The position numbers were made by a program, and so were the translations under genes. A stretch of DNA of 64,000 bases from Nitrospira sp. UBA6493 (GTDB lineage Bacteria; Nitrospirota; Nitrospiria; Nitrospirales; Nitrospiraceae), in contig DJMJ01000004.1 of assembly GCA_002435325.1 (NCBI GenBank), positions 16,665-80,664 of the forward strand, in the 5' to 3' direction. A model generated the notes under the pieces. The model saw nothing but the letters and a program-made list of their open reading frames with translations, was not told where the DNA came from and did no database searches. Positions 32,863 to 42,448 of this stretch are shown here, in pieces (position 1 is the stretch's first letter; each line of letters starts with the position of its first letter).

Positions 32863-34263
32863 TTATGCCGCGAGTTCGCGCAGTGAGATGCGAAGCGCGT
32901 GGGAAAACTCGGCGGCCCGTCGAAACCGGTGGACTGGATCCTTCTGCAGCGTGCAGTCCAGGGCTTTCGTGAGCGCCTGGGGGAGGTCCGTTCGGAAACC
33001 GGTGATAGGCGGATGCGGATGATGGGCAATGGCGAAGAGCAATGCCGAAAGGTTGTCGGCCGTGAACGCCGGTGTGCCGCTCAGGAGTTCATAGAGGACG
33101 ACGCCGAGCGAGAAGAGATCGGAACGGCCGTCTACTTTCTTGCCGGCGATCTGTTCGGGCGACATGTAGGTTGGCGTGCCCAGAACCCTATCGGTTTGAG
33201 TTTTTGAGGTGGACGCGAGTTGGGCAATGCCAAAATCCATGACCTTCACGACCTGGTCTTTGGTGACCATAATGTTGGCCGGTTTGATGTCTCGATGGAC
33301 GATTCCCTGCTGATGCGCGTAATCCAGTGCATCCGCCACCGTTGCCAGAATCGGGATCACTTGTTCGACAGGCAATGGATTCGGCTGGCGTGACCAGGCC
33401 TTGAGCGTCGTCCCTTCAAGGGTTTCCATGGCAATGTAGGCCAGACCCTGTTCTTCTCCGGCATCGTAAATGGTGACGATATTCGGATGCGAGAGGCGGC
33501 CGGTCGATTCAGCTTCGCCGAAAAACCGTGTTTTCATCTCCTGCAGATGGTCCGCATTGTCGAGGTCGTTCAACCGCATGGTCTTAATGGCGACGAATCG
33601 CTGGATGGTCGGATCTTTTCCCAGATACACCACACCCATGGCGCCTCGCCCAAGTTCCTTCAGAATCTTGTATCGGCCAAGAGTGGTCGGTGGTGTGCCG
33701 GTATGACTGACGGCAAGCGAGGTTGAAATGGACTGGGTGGGTTCGTCGCCCCTGTCGCCGATCGGCATGGTGCTATCGAAGAGTGGTTCCTGTTGTGTGC
33801 GTGAGCGGGATGGCGCGTGGGGTGAAAAGAACCGGTCAAGCCTATCAATGTTCAGCCACCATGCAACGGTCAACCAGAGTGTTGCCGCTACTAGTGCGGC
33901 GGCGTATCCGAAGAAATACTGTTGGGGACCGATCTGCTCGATGAGCGGTTGCCCAGCGACTCGGAGCGTCTTCTCGGCAATCAGGATGACGGTCATGGCG
34001 ACAAGGGGAGGAAATACGCGGCGGACAAATGAAAAGCCTTTTCCGTTGTCCGGCATGGTGCGGAAGGTCAGTACGGCGAGGATGCAGAGAGTCACCAGGC
34101 AGGCAAATTCAACGATGAGGCGGAAAAGATGCGGCCCTGTGACGCCCCAGAGGGTCAACGGGAAGGATTGGAGAAACGGGAGCCTGCTCACGAGCGGTCC
34201 GGCGACGAGGGCCACGCTTGAGGCAAGTGCAAATTGGATCGCTCTGCGTGAGGTATTCGACAT
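32863..34263 (-). CDS. membrane Ser/Thr protein kinase (Hanks type)
   Basis: A 466-residue kinase. About four membrane spans fill residues 10-140 (for example ALASSVALVAGPLV, LIVEFACLVTLCILAVLTF, LVAMTVILIAEK and AAALVAATLWLTVAWWL). The kinase domain starts near 195: GRGAMG at 205-210, catalytic Lys K227, Glu near 250, HRDIKPAN at 323-330, DFG at 343-345 and SPE at 368-370, so it should be active. There is no PASTA domain; sensing is probably through the membrane part. The ATG at 34263 is preferred over a TTG at 34290. It heads an operon with PP2C and FHA genes. Confidence 0.93.
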   Translation of the reverse strand: MSNTSRRAIQFALASSVALVAGPLVSRLPFLQSFPLTLWGVTGPHLFRLIVEFACLVTLCILAVLTFRTMPDNGKGFSFVRRVFPPLVAMTVILIAEKTLRVAGQPLIEQIGPQQYFFGYAAALVAATLWLTVAWWLNIDRLDRFFSPHAPSRSRTQQEPLFDSTMPIGDRGDEPTQSISTSLAVSHTGTPPTTLGRYKILKELGRGAMGVVYLGKDPTIQRFVAIKTMRLNDLDNADHLQEMKTRFFGEAESTGRLSHPNIVTIYDAGEEQGLAYIAMETLEGTTLKAWSRQPNPLPVEQVIPILATVADALDYAHQQGIVHRDIKPANIMVTKDQVVKVMDFGIAQLASTSKTQTDRVLGTPTYMSPEQIAGKKVDGRSDLFSLGVVLYELLSGTPAFTADNLSALLFAIAHHPHPPITGFRTDLPQALTKALDCTLQKDPVHRFRRAAEFSHALRISLRELAA

Positions 34264-34344
34264 TATGAGTGATGGTGTGACAACGCTCAAAGTTTAACGG
34301 AGTCGCAGAGGGAGTCAATGAATAGTAGGAAATACGCAGGGGAC

Positions 34345-35196
34345 TCACTGCAGCCGAGAGGCGGCGTCTTTGAGCTTGGCAAGCAGATGGTCGGGGACGT
34401 GGAGCCCGCCCTTGCCGATTCCGACCTCGATGTCCGGTTTCGTCACCCCATGGAAATCGCTGCCGCCGGTGACGAGCAGGTCAATCTGTTTGGCCAGGCT
34501 CAGGTATTCGCGGGTTTGACGGGGTGTATGGGTGCTGTAATGCACTTCAACGCCATCCAGCCCGGCGGCTTTGAGCTGCCGAACGAGGTTGGTTAACGTG
34601 CCCTCAGGCGCTTTGACCCAGGTCGGATGGGCCAGGACGGCAAGCCCATGTGCCGCCTTGATCCATTGGATGGCGTCGGCCGGCTCCGGTAGATCGCGGG
34701 GGACATAGGCGGGTCTGCCATTGGCAAGAAAACGGTCGAAGGCCTCTTTGGCCGAGGTGACGACTTTTTTGTTCATCAGCACTCGGGCGATATGCGGCCG
34801 GCCGACCGAGTCGCTTCCGGCGACGGCGCGCACTTCGTCATAGGTGATATCGATGCCGAGCGATTGCAGCCGTTCGATGATTTGCGGATTGCGGCGGTGC
34901 CGGCTTTCTCGCAGTGTGGCGAGGCGCGCACTGAGCTCCGGGTCCTGCCAGTCAAGAAAGTACCCGAGTACGTGCAATTCCGATTCGCCATAGCGCGAGC
35001 TGATTTCAATGCCGGGAATGATTTCAATCCCAAGCGCCTGACCGGCTGCGATGGCCTCAGGAATGCCGGTCGTAATGTCATGGTCGGTGATGGCGAGCGC
35101 GGTCACGTGCGCTTCGTGGGCCAGTCGGACTACGTCGGCTGGAGGAAGGCTGCCGTCTGAATGGGTCGTATGGAGGTGAAGATCGATGCGGCTCAT
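34345..35196 (-). CDS. PHP-domain phosphoesterase
   Basis: A 283-residue PHP family protein, related to RNase AM/YciV-type 3',5'-nucleotide phosphatases. The metal ligands appear as DLHLHTTHSDG (H7, H9 and D14), ITDHD, GIEISS, AHPTW and SDFHG. The length and motif order fit the stand-alone PHP phosphoesterase. It overlaps the FolB-methyltransferase gene upstream (ATGA). The exact substrate (5'-phosphorylated oligonucleotides or 3',5'-bisphosphates) is not known from sequence. Confidence 0.9.
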   Translation of the reverse strand: MSRIDLHLHTTHSDGSLPPADVVRLAHEAHVTALAITDHDITTGIPEAIAAGQALGIEIIPGIEISSRYGESELHVLGYFLDWQDPELSARLATLRESRHRRNPQIIERLQSLGIDITYDEVRAVAGSDSVGRPHIARVLMNKKVVTSAKEAFDRFLANGRPAYVPRDLPEPADAIQWIKAAHGLAVLAHPTWVKAPEGTLTNLVRQLKAAGLDGVEVHYSTHTPRQTREYLSLAKQIDLLVTGGSDFHGVTKPDIEVGIGKGGLHVPDHLLAKLKDAASRLQ

Positions 35197-36128
35197 GCTG
35201 GCGTCGCCGATGGTAGGGGCTTGCAGGCCACCAGTTGAGCGGTGTAGGTCGTGCCGGAGCCTTGCACGCCATCGTGGGCTCCTTCGTCGTAGTGCATGAT
35301 ATTGAGTGGCGATGTCAGCCTGAGCAGTTCGTTCTGGGCGAGGCAGAATGCCTGTCTTCGTGGATGGCCGTGACGGAGATGGTTGTCGATGGTAAACGTT
35401 TCATAGAGGAGAACGCCGCCTGGTTTCAAGGCCTCGATGAGAAACGGAAAGAGGGGACGGTGAAGATAGAACAACACGGCGATCACATCATATTGGGCAT
35501 GACCGAAATCAGGATTGAACGGGGCCGGTTGTTCGAGATCTACCGTACGAGTCGTGATCGGCGACAGGTGTGATGCTGATTGCGCGAGTTGTGCCAGCGC
35601 GCCGCTGTCTCGATCGACAGCATCGACCTGATAGCCTTGCGCCGCGAGATAGAGCGCGTGGCGTCCGCGACCGGCTGCAACATCTAACACGCGGCCTTTG
35701 GGCAGGCGGTGCAATTGCTGTACGAGAAACGGGGCTGGAGCCGCGTCGCTCTGTTCCAGCTGATGTTGAAGTCTCGTGCGTGTCAGGGAGACGCCGACGG
35801 AGGTGGTGATGTGGGTGATCGGTGGATGCAGTTTCCGCACCCATACCGTGGCGCTCTCGACAGGGAATTCGTCGAAGATTATGGAGAGGAAACGATCGGC
35901 CATGGTTTCCAACAAACCGGCCTCTTGCGTGGTGCCGATCTCCACGATGCGTCGGGCGACGGCGGCATAGTCGATGGTCTGCGCCAGATCGTCAGACCGC
36001 CCGGCCGAGCCAATCCGGCAGTCCAATTTTAAATCGACCGCCAGAGGCTGAGGTTTGGCCCGTTCCTCCGGTGTGACGCCGCAACGGCCTCGAAATTCTA
36101 AGCGTTCGATAATAATCTGCTCCGACAT
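35193..36128 (-). CDS. FolB-SAM methyltransferase fusion
   Basis: A 311-residue fusion. Residues 1-115 are dihydroneopterin aldolase (FolB) like: IIIERLEFRGRCGVTPEER with the catalytic Glu, TIDYAAVARRIVEI, LLETMADRF, and K99 in VWVRKLHPP. Residues 130-311 are a class I SAM methyltransferase of the TehB type: VLDVAAGRGRHALYLAAQG (motif I), VDAVDRD, and YDVIAVLFYLHRPLFPFL. The combination in one chain is unusual. The ATG at 36128 begins the FolB part. If FolB is active it serves folate synthesis; the methyltransferase substrate is unknown. Confidence 0.82.
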   Translation of the reverse strand: MSEQIIIERLEFRGRCGVTPEERAKPQPLAVDLKLDCRIGSAGRSDDLAQTIDYAAVARRIVEIGTTQEAGLLETMADRFLSIIFDEFPVESATVWVRKLHPPITHITTSVGVSLTRTRLQHQLEQSDAAPAPFLVQQLHRLPKGRVLDVAAGRGRHALYLAAQGYQVDAVDRDSGALAQLAQSASHLSPITTRTVDLEQPAPFNPDFGHAQYDVIAVLFYLHRPLFPFLIEALKPGGVLLYETFTIDNHLRHGHPRRQAFCLAQNELLRLTSPLNIMHYDEGAHDGVQGSGTTYTAQLVACKPLPSATPA

Positions 36129-36364
36129 GCGGCGCATTGTGAGGATAGGACTTCTAGGTGTCAAGCAAAGTTCAGTCCGGAGGAAAAGAGTGTGGGTTCT
36201 CATGCCGCGGTAAGCGGGGTGGAGAGCGTCTGATGGCACTGCCTCGCAGAGGCATGATAGTAATGGTTGTATTGATGAGGCGTCCCATTTACTTTTCTCT
36301 TCGGTTTGGCGCATGGTACTCATGTTTAAACTCCACATCTGCTTCAGCGGGATCCGGTGATGCG

Positions 36365-38299
36365 ATGGATGCCAGCTCCGTGAGACCCCTTCTTCCGTCT
36401 GTGCTCATTGTGGATGATGAGCCGGATATCTGTGTGGCCCTGAGCGATCTGCTTGAACACACGATGGATTTGCCGTCCGGGCGGTGCATACGGGACGGGA
36501 GGCGCTCCGCGAAGTGGAAGGGAGGCAAGTCGGTATCGTGATTTTGGACCTCGGGCTGCAGGATATGAGCGGCCTGGATGTGCTGCGGGAAGTGAAGATC
36601 ATGCAGCCGTCCCTTCCGGTCATTCTGCTGACGGCCTCGACGCTGGAGAAGCATACGATTGAGGCCCTCCAGGGCGGGGCCTTCACGTACATCGGTAAAC
36701 CCTACAGTCAACACGAACTCCGCTTCGCGCTGCGTCAAATCCTTGATGCGCAACGGCTGGCGTCTCAGGCTGCACGCGCGAAGGATGAATTGAGTGTCAG
36801 TGAAGAGCGGTTTCGAACCGTGGTGGGGACGACTCCCGATGCCGTGGTGCTGGCTGATCACAAGGGCGATATTCTTTTATGGAATCAGGCGGGCACCCGG
36901 TTGTTTGGTTACACGGAGGCAGAGGTGATCGGGCAGTCGCTCACGATGCTGATGCCGCAGCGTTATCGGGAGGCCCATCAAACAGGCATGACGCGGTTCG
37001 GAGCGACCGGTGAGGCGCATGTCGTGGGGAAGACGGTCGAACTTCACGGATTGAGAAAGGACGGTACGGAATTTCCACTTGAACTGTCTCTTGGCATCGG
37101 GCGGAGCGCGGGGGAGACATTTTACAGCGGGATCATTCGTGATATCTCGAAGCGAAAACAGGCCGAAGAGGCCAGGAGGCAGGCCGAATCCCGTTATCGG
37201 AACGTCGTTGACAATACGGTGGAGGGGATCTTTCAGACGACCCCGGACGGACGGTTCTTGATAGCCAATCCCAGTCTGGCGCAGATGCTGCGCTATGATT
37301 CTCCTGACACGTTGGTGGCTACCGTTACGGATATCGCGCGCCAGCTCTATGCGGATCCACAGCAGCGAGCGGAGTTTCAACGGCTGTTGCGCGAGTACCG
37401 GGCTGTTCGGGAATTTGAAGCCGAAGTAATGCGCCGGGACGGGATCCTGATCGCGGTATCGGTGAATGCGCGGGTGGTGCGCGATGAGCAGGGGGTGCCC
37501 CTGCATTTTGAAGGGACGGGGATATCACGGAGCGGACACGGTTGGCGGCGGAATTGCTCGAAGAAGTCAAAGTGGCCGAAGTGACTCGCGCCCTGGGCGA
37601 TATCGGCCATGACGTGAAGAATATGCTGATGCCCGTGCTTGGAGGCGTGGATCTCTTGCGAGAGGAAATTCAGGGATTCTCGATCGGCTGGTGAGGGCCG
37701 GCGCCCGCGTGGAGGCCGAGGCTCATCGGGAGGCCACGGATGAGTTGAGCGAGATAATCGTCAATAATGCCCGGCGCATTCAAGATCGTGTGAAGGAATT
37801 GGCCGACGCGGTGAAAGGGGCGACGACGGCGCCGGAGTTTCATCCCTGTCGGATTGCCGGTTGTGCGGCCGATGTCATGACCTCGCTACGCCGCTACGCC
37901 GCAGACAAAGGGGTTGTGCTCCAAGCTGAAGGTCTCGATGCCTTGCCGGTCATTCACGCAGATGAGCGCCGCTTGTTCAATGCGCTGTATAATCTCGTAG
38001 ATAATGCCATCCCAGAAGTTCCGGCGGGAGGATCTGTCACGGTGCGGGGTTCGGTCGAGGCTGACAAAGAGGTGCTCGTACTTACCGTTGCCGACACGGG
38101 GAAAGGGATGCCGCCTGATGTGCGGGAGCGGCTGTTTACCTCGGGCGTGCGCAGTAATAAATCCGGCGGAACAAGGTTAGGTACTAAAATTGTGAAAGAT
38201 GTCGTGGCTGCCCACAAGGGAGCCATTTCGGTTGAGAGTGCCGTCGGTGTCGGGACGACCATCACCATCCGTCTTCCGCTCACTCATGAACGCCTATGA
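36365..38299 (+). pseudogene. hybrid sensor (REC-PAS-PAS-histidine kinase), three frameshifts
   Basis: A reconstructed gene of 645 codons. Receiver: VLIVDDEPDICVALSDLLEH, then after a shift near 36460 DGFAVRAVHTGREAL and ILDLGLQDMSGLDVL. Two PAS domains follow (RFRTVVGTTPDAVVLADHKGD; RYRNVVDNTVEGIFQTTPDG). A second shift near 37520 leads to DITERTRLAAELLEEVK and the H-box GDIGHDVKNML. A third near 37678 leads to the ATPase domain (ALYNLVDNA, DTGKGMPP). Each shift needs one base added. The G2 box reads GGTRLGTKIV, with Arg where Gly is normal. It is either a decaying gene or a gene hit by consensus errors. Confidence 0.7.
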
Positions 38300-38317
38300 A
38301 ACGTGAAAAAGCTGAGG

Positions 38318-38713
38318 TTAGCCACCGGCGAACACCGGGCGGAAGCCTGCTTCGGTGAGGATGCGGGCCACAATCTCGCGCTGATCGCCCTGGATCTCGA
38401 TCTGTCCTTCTTTCACCGTGCCGCCTGCACCGCAGGTCTTTTGCATCTCTTTCGCGAGTTGTTCTTTTTCGGCCTGTCCGATTCCGACAAATCCCGTGAC
38501 TACCGTGACTGTTTTACCTCCGCGATGGGCGGTGGAGCGGATGATGTCCACTCGTCCACGGTTCTTCGTTGGCGCGGTTGGTACCGGGGCTGGTTGGGTG
38601 ACCCTAGGGTGGGTTGCGCGATCTGACGGGAGCGGTACATTCTTGAGTGCTGCGAACGGGCTGGTCCACGCGGCCGAATTACCATCTGTGGGAATGCGGT
38701 TTTTCTTGGTCAT
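38318..38713 (-). CDS. translation initiation factor SUI1/YciH-like
   Basis: A 131-residue SUI1-family protein. The C-terminal 80 residues are the eIF1-like fold: RGRVDIIRSTAHRGGKTVTVVTGF, KEMQKTCGAGGTVKEGQIEIQGD and REIVARILTEAGF. The N-terminal 50 residues are a Pro-rich extension (PRVTQPAPVPTAPTKN). Bacterial YciH/SUI1 proteins influence start-codon choice in vitro, but their role in cells is unclear. It is convergent with the sensor gene (18 bases apart) and heads toward no obvious operon; yaeQ lies 12 bases upstream on the same strand. Confidence 0.9.
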   Translation of the reverse strand: MTKKNRIPTDGNSAAWTSPFAALKNVPLPSDRATHPRVTQPAPVPTAPTKNRGRVDIIRSTAHRGGKTVTVVTGFVGIGQAEKEQLAKEMQKTCGAGGTVKEGQIEIQGDQREIVARILTEAGFRPVFAGG

Positions 38714-38725
38714 GGCAGTTCGTAA

Positions 38726-39286
38726 CTATTGTCTGAACGGGGGCGAGGCGGATTTCAGGATCGTCCATTCGATGTGTGCGCTATTGGAACCTTCTCCCAC
38801 CCACATCTGTCCTTCTTGAATAGTGCAGGGCAGCTGCATGCTGGGTTGCGCGAGCTGCGCCAAGGCACGGCTCCCGTCCGGCGGAAGATTGACCACAGTA
38901 AGATTATTCAATCGCTCCAGGGCATTGCGATTCTTCTCCCACCACAGATCGGCCCCTCGACCGCCGTAGGAGTACACGACGACCTGCTTGGCGCGACCGC
39001 AGGCCTGGCGGAGCGATTTCTCGTCCGGTTGTCCCACCTCGATCCAGAGGTCGATGGTGCCGGTGAGATCCTTTTGCCAGAGCGCCGGTTCGTCTTCGAC
39101 GCCAATGCCCCGGCCGAACGACAAGTGTTCGTGGGCGTGTAGCGCAAAGGCCAATAGCCGCATCATCATGCGTTCGTCGGTTTCGGACGGATGGCGCGCG
39201 AGCGTGACCACATGATCCTGGTAGTACTGGCGGTCCATGTCGGAGATTTGCAGGGCCGCTTTGTAAATCGTCGCGTTTAACGCCAT
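38726..39286 (-). CDS. yaeQ: YaeQ family protein
   Basis: A 186-residue YaeQ protein, a PD-(D/E)xK nuclease-fold family of unknown activity once linked to RfaH suppression. Typical segments are MALNATIYKAALQISDMDR, LARHPSETDERMMMRLLAF, LTGTIDLWIEVGQPDEKSLR and VVVYSYGGRGADLWWEKN. It lies between the SUI1 gene and the VF530 gene on the minus strand, with short gaps, suggesting one transcript. Confidence 0.93.
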   Translation of the reverse strand: MALNATIYKAALQISDMDRQYYQDHVVTLARHPSETDERMMMRLLAFALHAHEHLSFGRGIGVEDEPALWQKDLTGTIDLWIEVGQPDEKSLRQACGRAKQVVVYSYGGRGADLWWEKNRNALERLNNLTVVNLPPDGSRALAQLAQPSMQLPCTIQEGQMWVGEGSNSAHIEWTILKSASPPFRQ

Positions 39287-39301
39287 AGCATCAGTGTTCC
39301 G

Positions 39302-39532
39302 TCACGGCAGTTCTGCGATGTACATGCCTTCCACCCGCTCGCGTGCCCAGGGCGTTTTGCGCAGGAAGGTGAGGCTGGATTTGATGCTGGGGTTATGAAG
39401 AAAACAGCGGACAGGGAGGCGTTTCCCCAACACGTCCCAGCCGTGCCGTTCGACCAGTTGAGTGACGATGGTCTCCAGCGTGATGCCGTGCAATGGATCG
39501 CGTGGATGGGGCGGTGGCGTCGGCTGGTTCAT
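39302..39532 (-). CDS. VF530 family DNA-binding protein (DUF2132)
   Basis: A 76-residue protein of the VF530/DUF2132 family: DPLHGITLETIVTQLVERHGWDVLGKRL, then CFLHNPSIKSSLTFLRKTPWARERVEGMY. Members are small and may bind DNA; their role is not established. The ATG at 39532 gives the normal length; the longer reading is not supported. It is first of a run with yaeQ and SUI1. Confidence 0.88.
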   Translation of the reverse strand: MNQPTPPPHPRDPLHGITLETIVTQLVERHGWDVLGKRLPVRCFLHNPSIKSSLTFLRKTPWARERVEGMYIAELP

Positions 39533-39636
39533 GCGCGCGATAGGCTTTCTTGTTTCAAAATACTCGGTGCGGTTGTTTCCTGCAAGATGTGCCACCTGTG
39601 GCACGCATGCCATCTGTGCTGGTTGCATGACCGGTA

Positions 39637-40725
39637 CTAGTTTGCCTGAAATGCCCGTAGGAATTCCCCTACCAACGATTCTTGGTCGGACTCGAGTTGC
39701 TCCACAGACACCGGCGGGACGATCTGGATATGCTCCCTGGTCCAGGTGTCGCTCCAGATGCGGATCCGTTGGTTGCGGATAAGCGAGACCTGCTCGACGA
39801 GAAAGAGGCCTGCTTCATATAAGACCTTACCGGGGCAGTGCTCGCCGATGGGCCGCTGGGTCATTTCAAGCGACAGGCTTGCCGTGTCTTGTCCTTGAGG
39901 TTCGAGGGACATGGGAAGGCCGGCGGCAGTGAATTGACGAAGCGCTCTGGTTGCGAGCGGGGAGGTCAATCGCCCCGCTACTGCCGACAACTGTACCCTG
40001 TCTAGAGCAAGGCCGTGCATGCTGACGCCGGTGCGGGTATCAGGTGTCAAGCGCGCTGGCGCATCATCACCGTGCGGATTCATGGAGTTCGTTTGTTCGG
40101 ATTCGACTTTCTGTTGGCGTCGCGCGGGATTTGCCAGTTGATAGGCTTCAATAAACCGCGAAACGAGCCAGTCCAGATCCTGTTCAAGTTCTTCAATTGT
40201 CAACGGCGGCCGTGCTTGAGGAGAGGTTTCAGCAGACCAGGTGATGTCCTGCATCACTTCGCTGTTTCTCGGCACGATGACCGGTTCGATCAGGACTAGG
40301 GAGGGGGTATACAAGACCTTTGTTGGGCAGATTTCGCCGAGCGGCGCGGGATTGAGCGTGAGCTTCAGCAGCGCAGTGGGTGCGGTATGAGTCTGAGCCT
40401 GAGAATACAGGGGAAGGCCGGCTGTTATAAAAATGTGTGTCACCCGTTCGCGAAATCGGTCCGTCATCTCTGGTGCCGACGCGACCACGAGACGAATGTG
40501 ATGCGAATCTAGATTGCGCATCACCGGCAGATTCAGGTCAGATGGATTTTCGGCTCCTTGTGCGGGCATTGAGAATACAGATAGGAGCATGAGCAGACCT
40601 ATCCTGATGAACGGACCGACTGTCGTGACGAAACCCGCCCTATTCCGTGCCAAAGTGACCGGCCGCTTCGGGGAGGGAAGGATTGCGGGGTGCACGGCAG
40701 GGGCCAGTAGAGACTGTTTCCGCAT
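39637..40725 (-). CDS. secreted protein with duplicated domain
   Basis: A 362-residue protein I do not recognise. A hydrophobic segment near residues 38-56 (IRIGLLMLLSVFSMPAQGAE) may be a signal peptide behind a long basic leader. Two copies of one domain are visible. The first has LPLYSQAQ, LKLTLNPAPLGEICPTKVLY, LVLIEPV, then PPLTIEELEQDLDWLVSRFIEAY. The second has LPMSLEPQ, LEMTQRPIGEHCPGKVLYEA, LFLVEQV, then PPVSVEQLESDQESLVGEFLRAF. Each copy has one Cys (EICP/EHCP). The start is 4 bases after the ychF stop, so they are co-translated. The function is unknown. Confidence 0.7.
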   Translation of the reverse strand: MRKQSLLAPAVHPAILPSPKRPVTLARNRAGFVTTVGPFIRIGLLMLLSVFSMPAQGAENPSDLNLPVMRNLDSHHIRLVVASAPEMTDRFRERVTHIFITAGLPLYSQAQTHTAPTALLKLTLNPAPLGEICPTKVLYTPSLVLIEPVIVPRNSEVMQDITWSAETSPQARPPLTIEELEQDLDWLVSRFIEAYQLANPARRQQKVESEQTNSMNPHGDDAPARLTPDTRTGVSMHGLALDRVQLSAVAGRLTSPLATRALRQFTAAGLPMSLEPQGQDTASLSLEMTQRPIGEHCPGKVLYEAGLFLVEQVSLIRNQRIRIWSDTWTREHIQIVPPVSVEQLESDQESLVGEFLRAFQAN

Positions 40726-40729
40726 CGCG

Positions 40730-41821
40730 CTAGACGTTGAATCGGAAGTGCATCACATCGCCGTTTTGGACGACGTATTCCTTGCCTTCCAGCCGCATCT
40801 TCCCTTTTTCTTTTGCACCGGCTTCGCCTTTGCAGGCGATGAAGTCGTCGTAACTGATGACTTCCGCGCGTATGAAGCCTTTCTCGAAGTCGCCGTGGAT
40901 GACACCGGCGGCCTGCGGGGCGGTATCGCCTACATGAATCGTCCAGGCGCGGACTTCTTTCACGCCCGCCGTAAAGTAGGTTTGCAGGCCGAGCAGGTCG
41001 TAGGCGGCGCGAATCAGGCGGTTCAGCCCCGGTTCGGTCATGCCGGTGTCGGCCAGGAATTCTTTCTTTTCCTCATCCGACAGCACTGAGATTTCCGATT
41101 CCAGCGCGGCGCAAATGGCCACGACCGGCGCGCCTTCCTGCTTGGCGAATTCCTCCACACGGGCCAGCAAGGGATTATTGGTGAAGCCTTTTTCGGAAAC
41201 GTTGGCAACATACATGACGGGTTTGAGGGTGAGCAGGCAGAGCGGTTTTAGTAGAGCCAGCTGGGCTGCATCCAGCTTCATGGTGCGGGCCGGTTTGCCC
41301 TGATTCAGACAGGCGGCGACCTGGTCCAGAATTTCGCCCAGCTTCGCGGCGTCTTTATTGCCGGCGCGGACGAGCTTGACGTTCTTTTCCTGAGATTTTT
41401 CTACCGTAGTCAGATCAGCCAGAGCCAGCTCCGTGACGATGGTGGCAATGTCGGACAGGGGATCAACTTTGCCTGAGACGTGAATGACGTTGTCGTCCTC
41501 GAAGCAGCGCACCACGTTCACGATGCCGTCAGTCTCGCGAATGTTCGCGAGGAATTGATTGCCCAACCCTTCGCCTTTCGAGGCTCCGGCGACCAGCCCG
41601 GCAATGTCCACGAACTCGGTCGTGGCATATTGGATGCGCTGCGGATTGACGATGTCGGCGAGCGCCTTCAGCCGCTCATCCGGCACCTCGACGATGCCGA
41701 CGTTTGGTTCAATCGTGCAGAAGGGGTAGTTTTCCGCCGCGATGCCTGACTTGGTGAGCGCATTGAACAGGGTGGACTTGCCCACGTTAGGCAATCCGAC
41801 GATTCCGCATTTCAAACTCAT
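40730..41821 (-). CDS. ychF: redox-regulated ATPase YchF
   Basis: YchF is a universal OBG-family P-loop ATPase linked to the ribosome and to oxidative stress. The 363 residues have the P-loop GLPNVGKST at 9-17, the switch region with [20 protein letters not shown], the diverged NVSE in place of NKxD (base specificity for ATP), and a C-terminal TGS domain ([43 protein letters not shown]). The ATG at 41821 follows AAGGGA. The downstream gene starts 4 bases after its stop. Confidence 0.97.
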   Translation of the reverse strand: MSLKCGIVGLPNVGKSTLFNALTKSGIAAENYPFCTIEPNVGIVEVPDERLKALADIVNPQRIQYATTEFVDIAGLVAGASKGEGLGNQFLANIRETDGIVNVVRCFEDDNVIHVSGKVDPLSDIATIVTELALADLTTVEKSQEKNVKLVRAGNKDAAKLGEILDQVAACLNQGKPARTMKLDAAQLALLKPLCLLTLKPVMYVANVSEKGFTNNPLLARVEEFAKQEGAPVVAICAALESEISVLSDEEKKEFLADTGMTEPGLNRLIRAAYDLLGLQTYFTAGVKEVRAWTIHVGDTAPQAAGVIHGDFEKGFIRAEVISYDDFIACKGEAGAKEKGKMRLEGKEYVVQNGDVMHFRFNV

Positions 41822-42448
41822 GACAATCCCTTCATCTAGTAAGACGGACGGTTGAGAAGTGCTGTTTCCAACGCGCCTTCGCGGAGGCTGGGAGGGGGCA
41901 GGAAAAGCAGTGCCATATTCTACGCGGTCCGGGGGGCTCCGGTCCATCCCTGCGTGCCGGCGTGAGGGAGAGGCCTGGATGGGAGCGAGTTGATGGCTAA
42001 ACGGGGGTGGCTCATTCATTTGTGGAGAGTGTCGGGCGTGAAGGGCTTTATATGACCCAGGGTAAGCCTTGCTTGCGACCGACAAGCGATGAACGGGGTA
42101 GGTGTGGGCCATGAGGATCGCCCAAATTGTTAGATGGCTAATCGCAAAGGTAGTACGGCTACCACAAAAAAATATGTATATATGTATATACATGTAAGAA
42201 AATGCATGGTGTATGAAATGTGTTTGCCTGTGCTGAATATCCGTAATGATACGCGAGTGTATTGGGCGGGATACAGTGCATACAGGTTTGTCTATGTAGA
42301 ATCTTCTAGATGGAACTATTCAAGCCATTGCAAATAGGTCATTCCCGCATATCCTCACCGTTGGACTCAAACTTGCTTGCTGCAGGATTGTAAAGCCTGA
42401 CTTGAATTCCGCAGTCACCAATCACCCTTTATCAGTACGGAGTGCACA
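41822..42448. other. intergenic region with AT-rich island
   Basis: About 627 bases between divergent genes. The part from 42134 to 42340 is clearly AT-richer, with a TATATA-rich block at 42171-42196 that holds the perfect palindrome ATGTATATACAT. A 67-codon open frame here has no ribosome-binding site and odd codon use. The AT-rich block could hold promoters for one or both flanking genes. No hairpin terminator was recognised. Confidence 0.4.

Noticed and set aside
42134..42337. 67-codon open frame in the AT-rich island
   Set aside because: No ribosome-binding site and composition follows the AT-rich repeat, not coding sequence.
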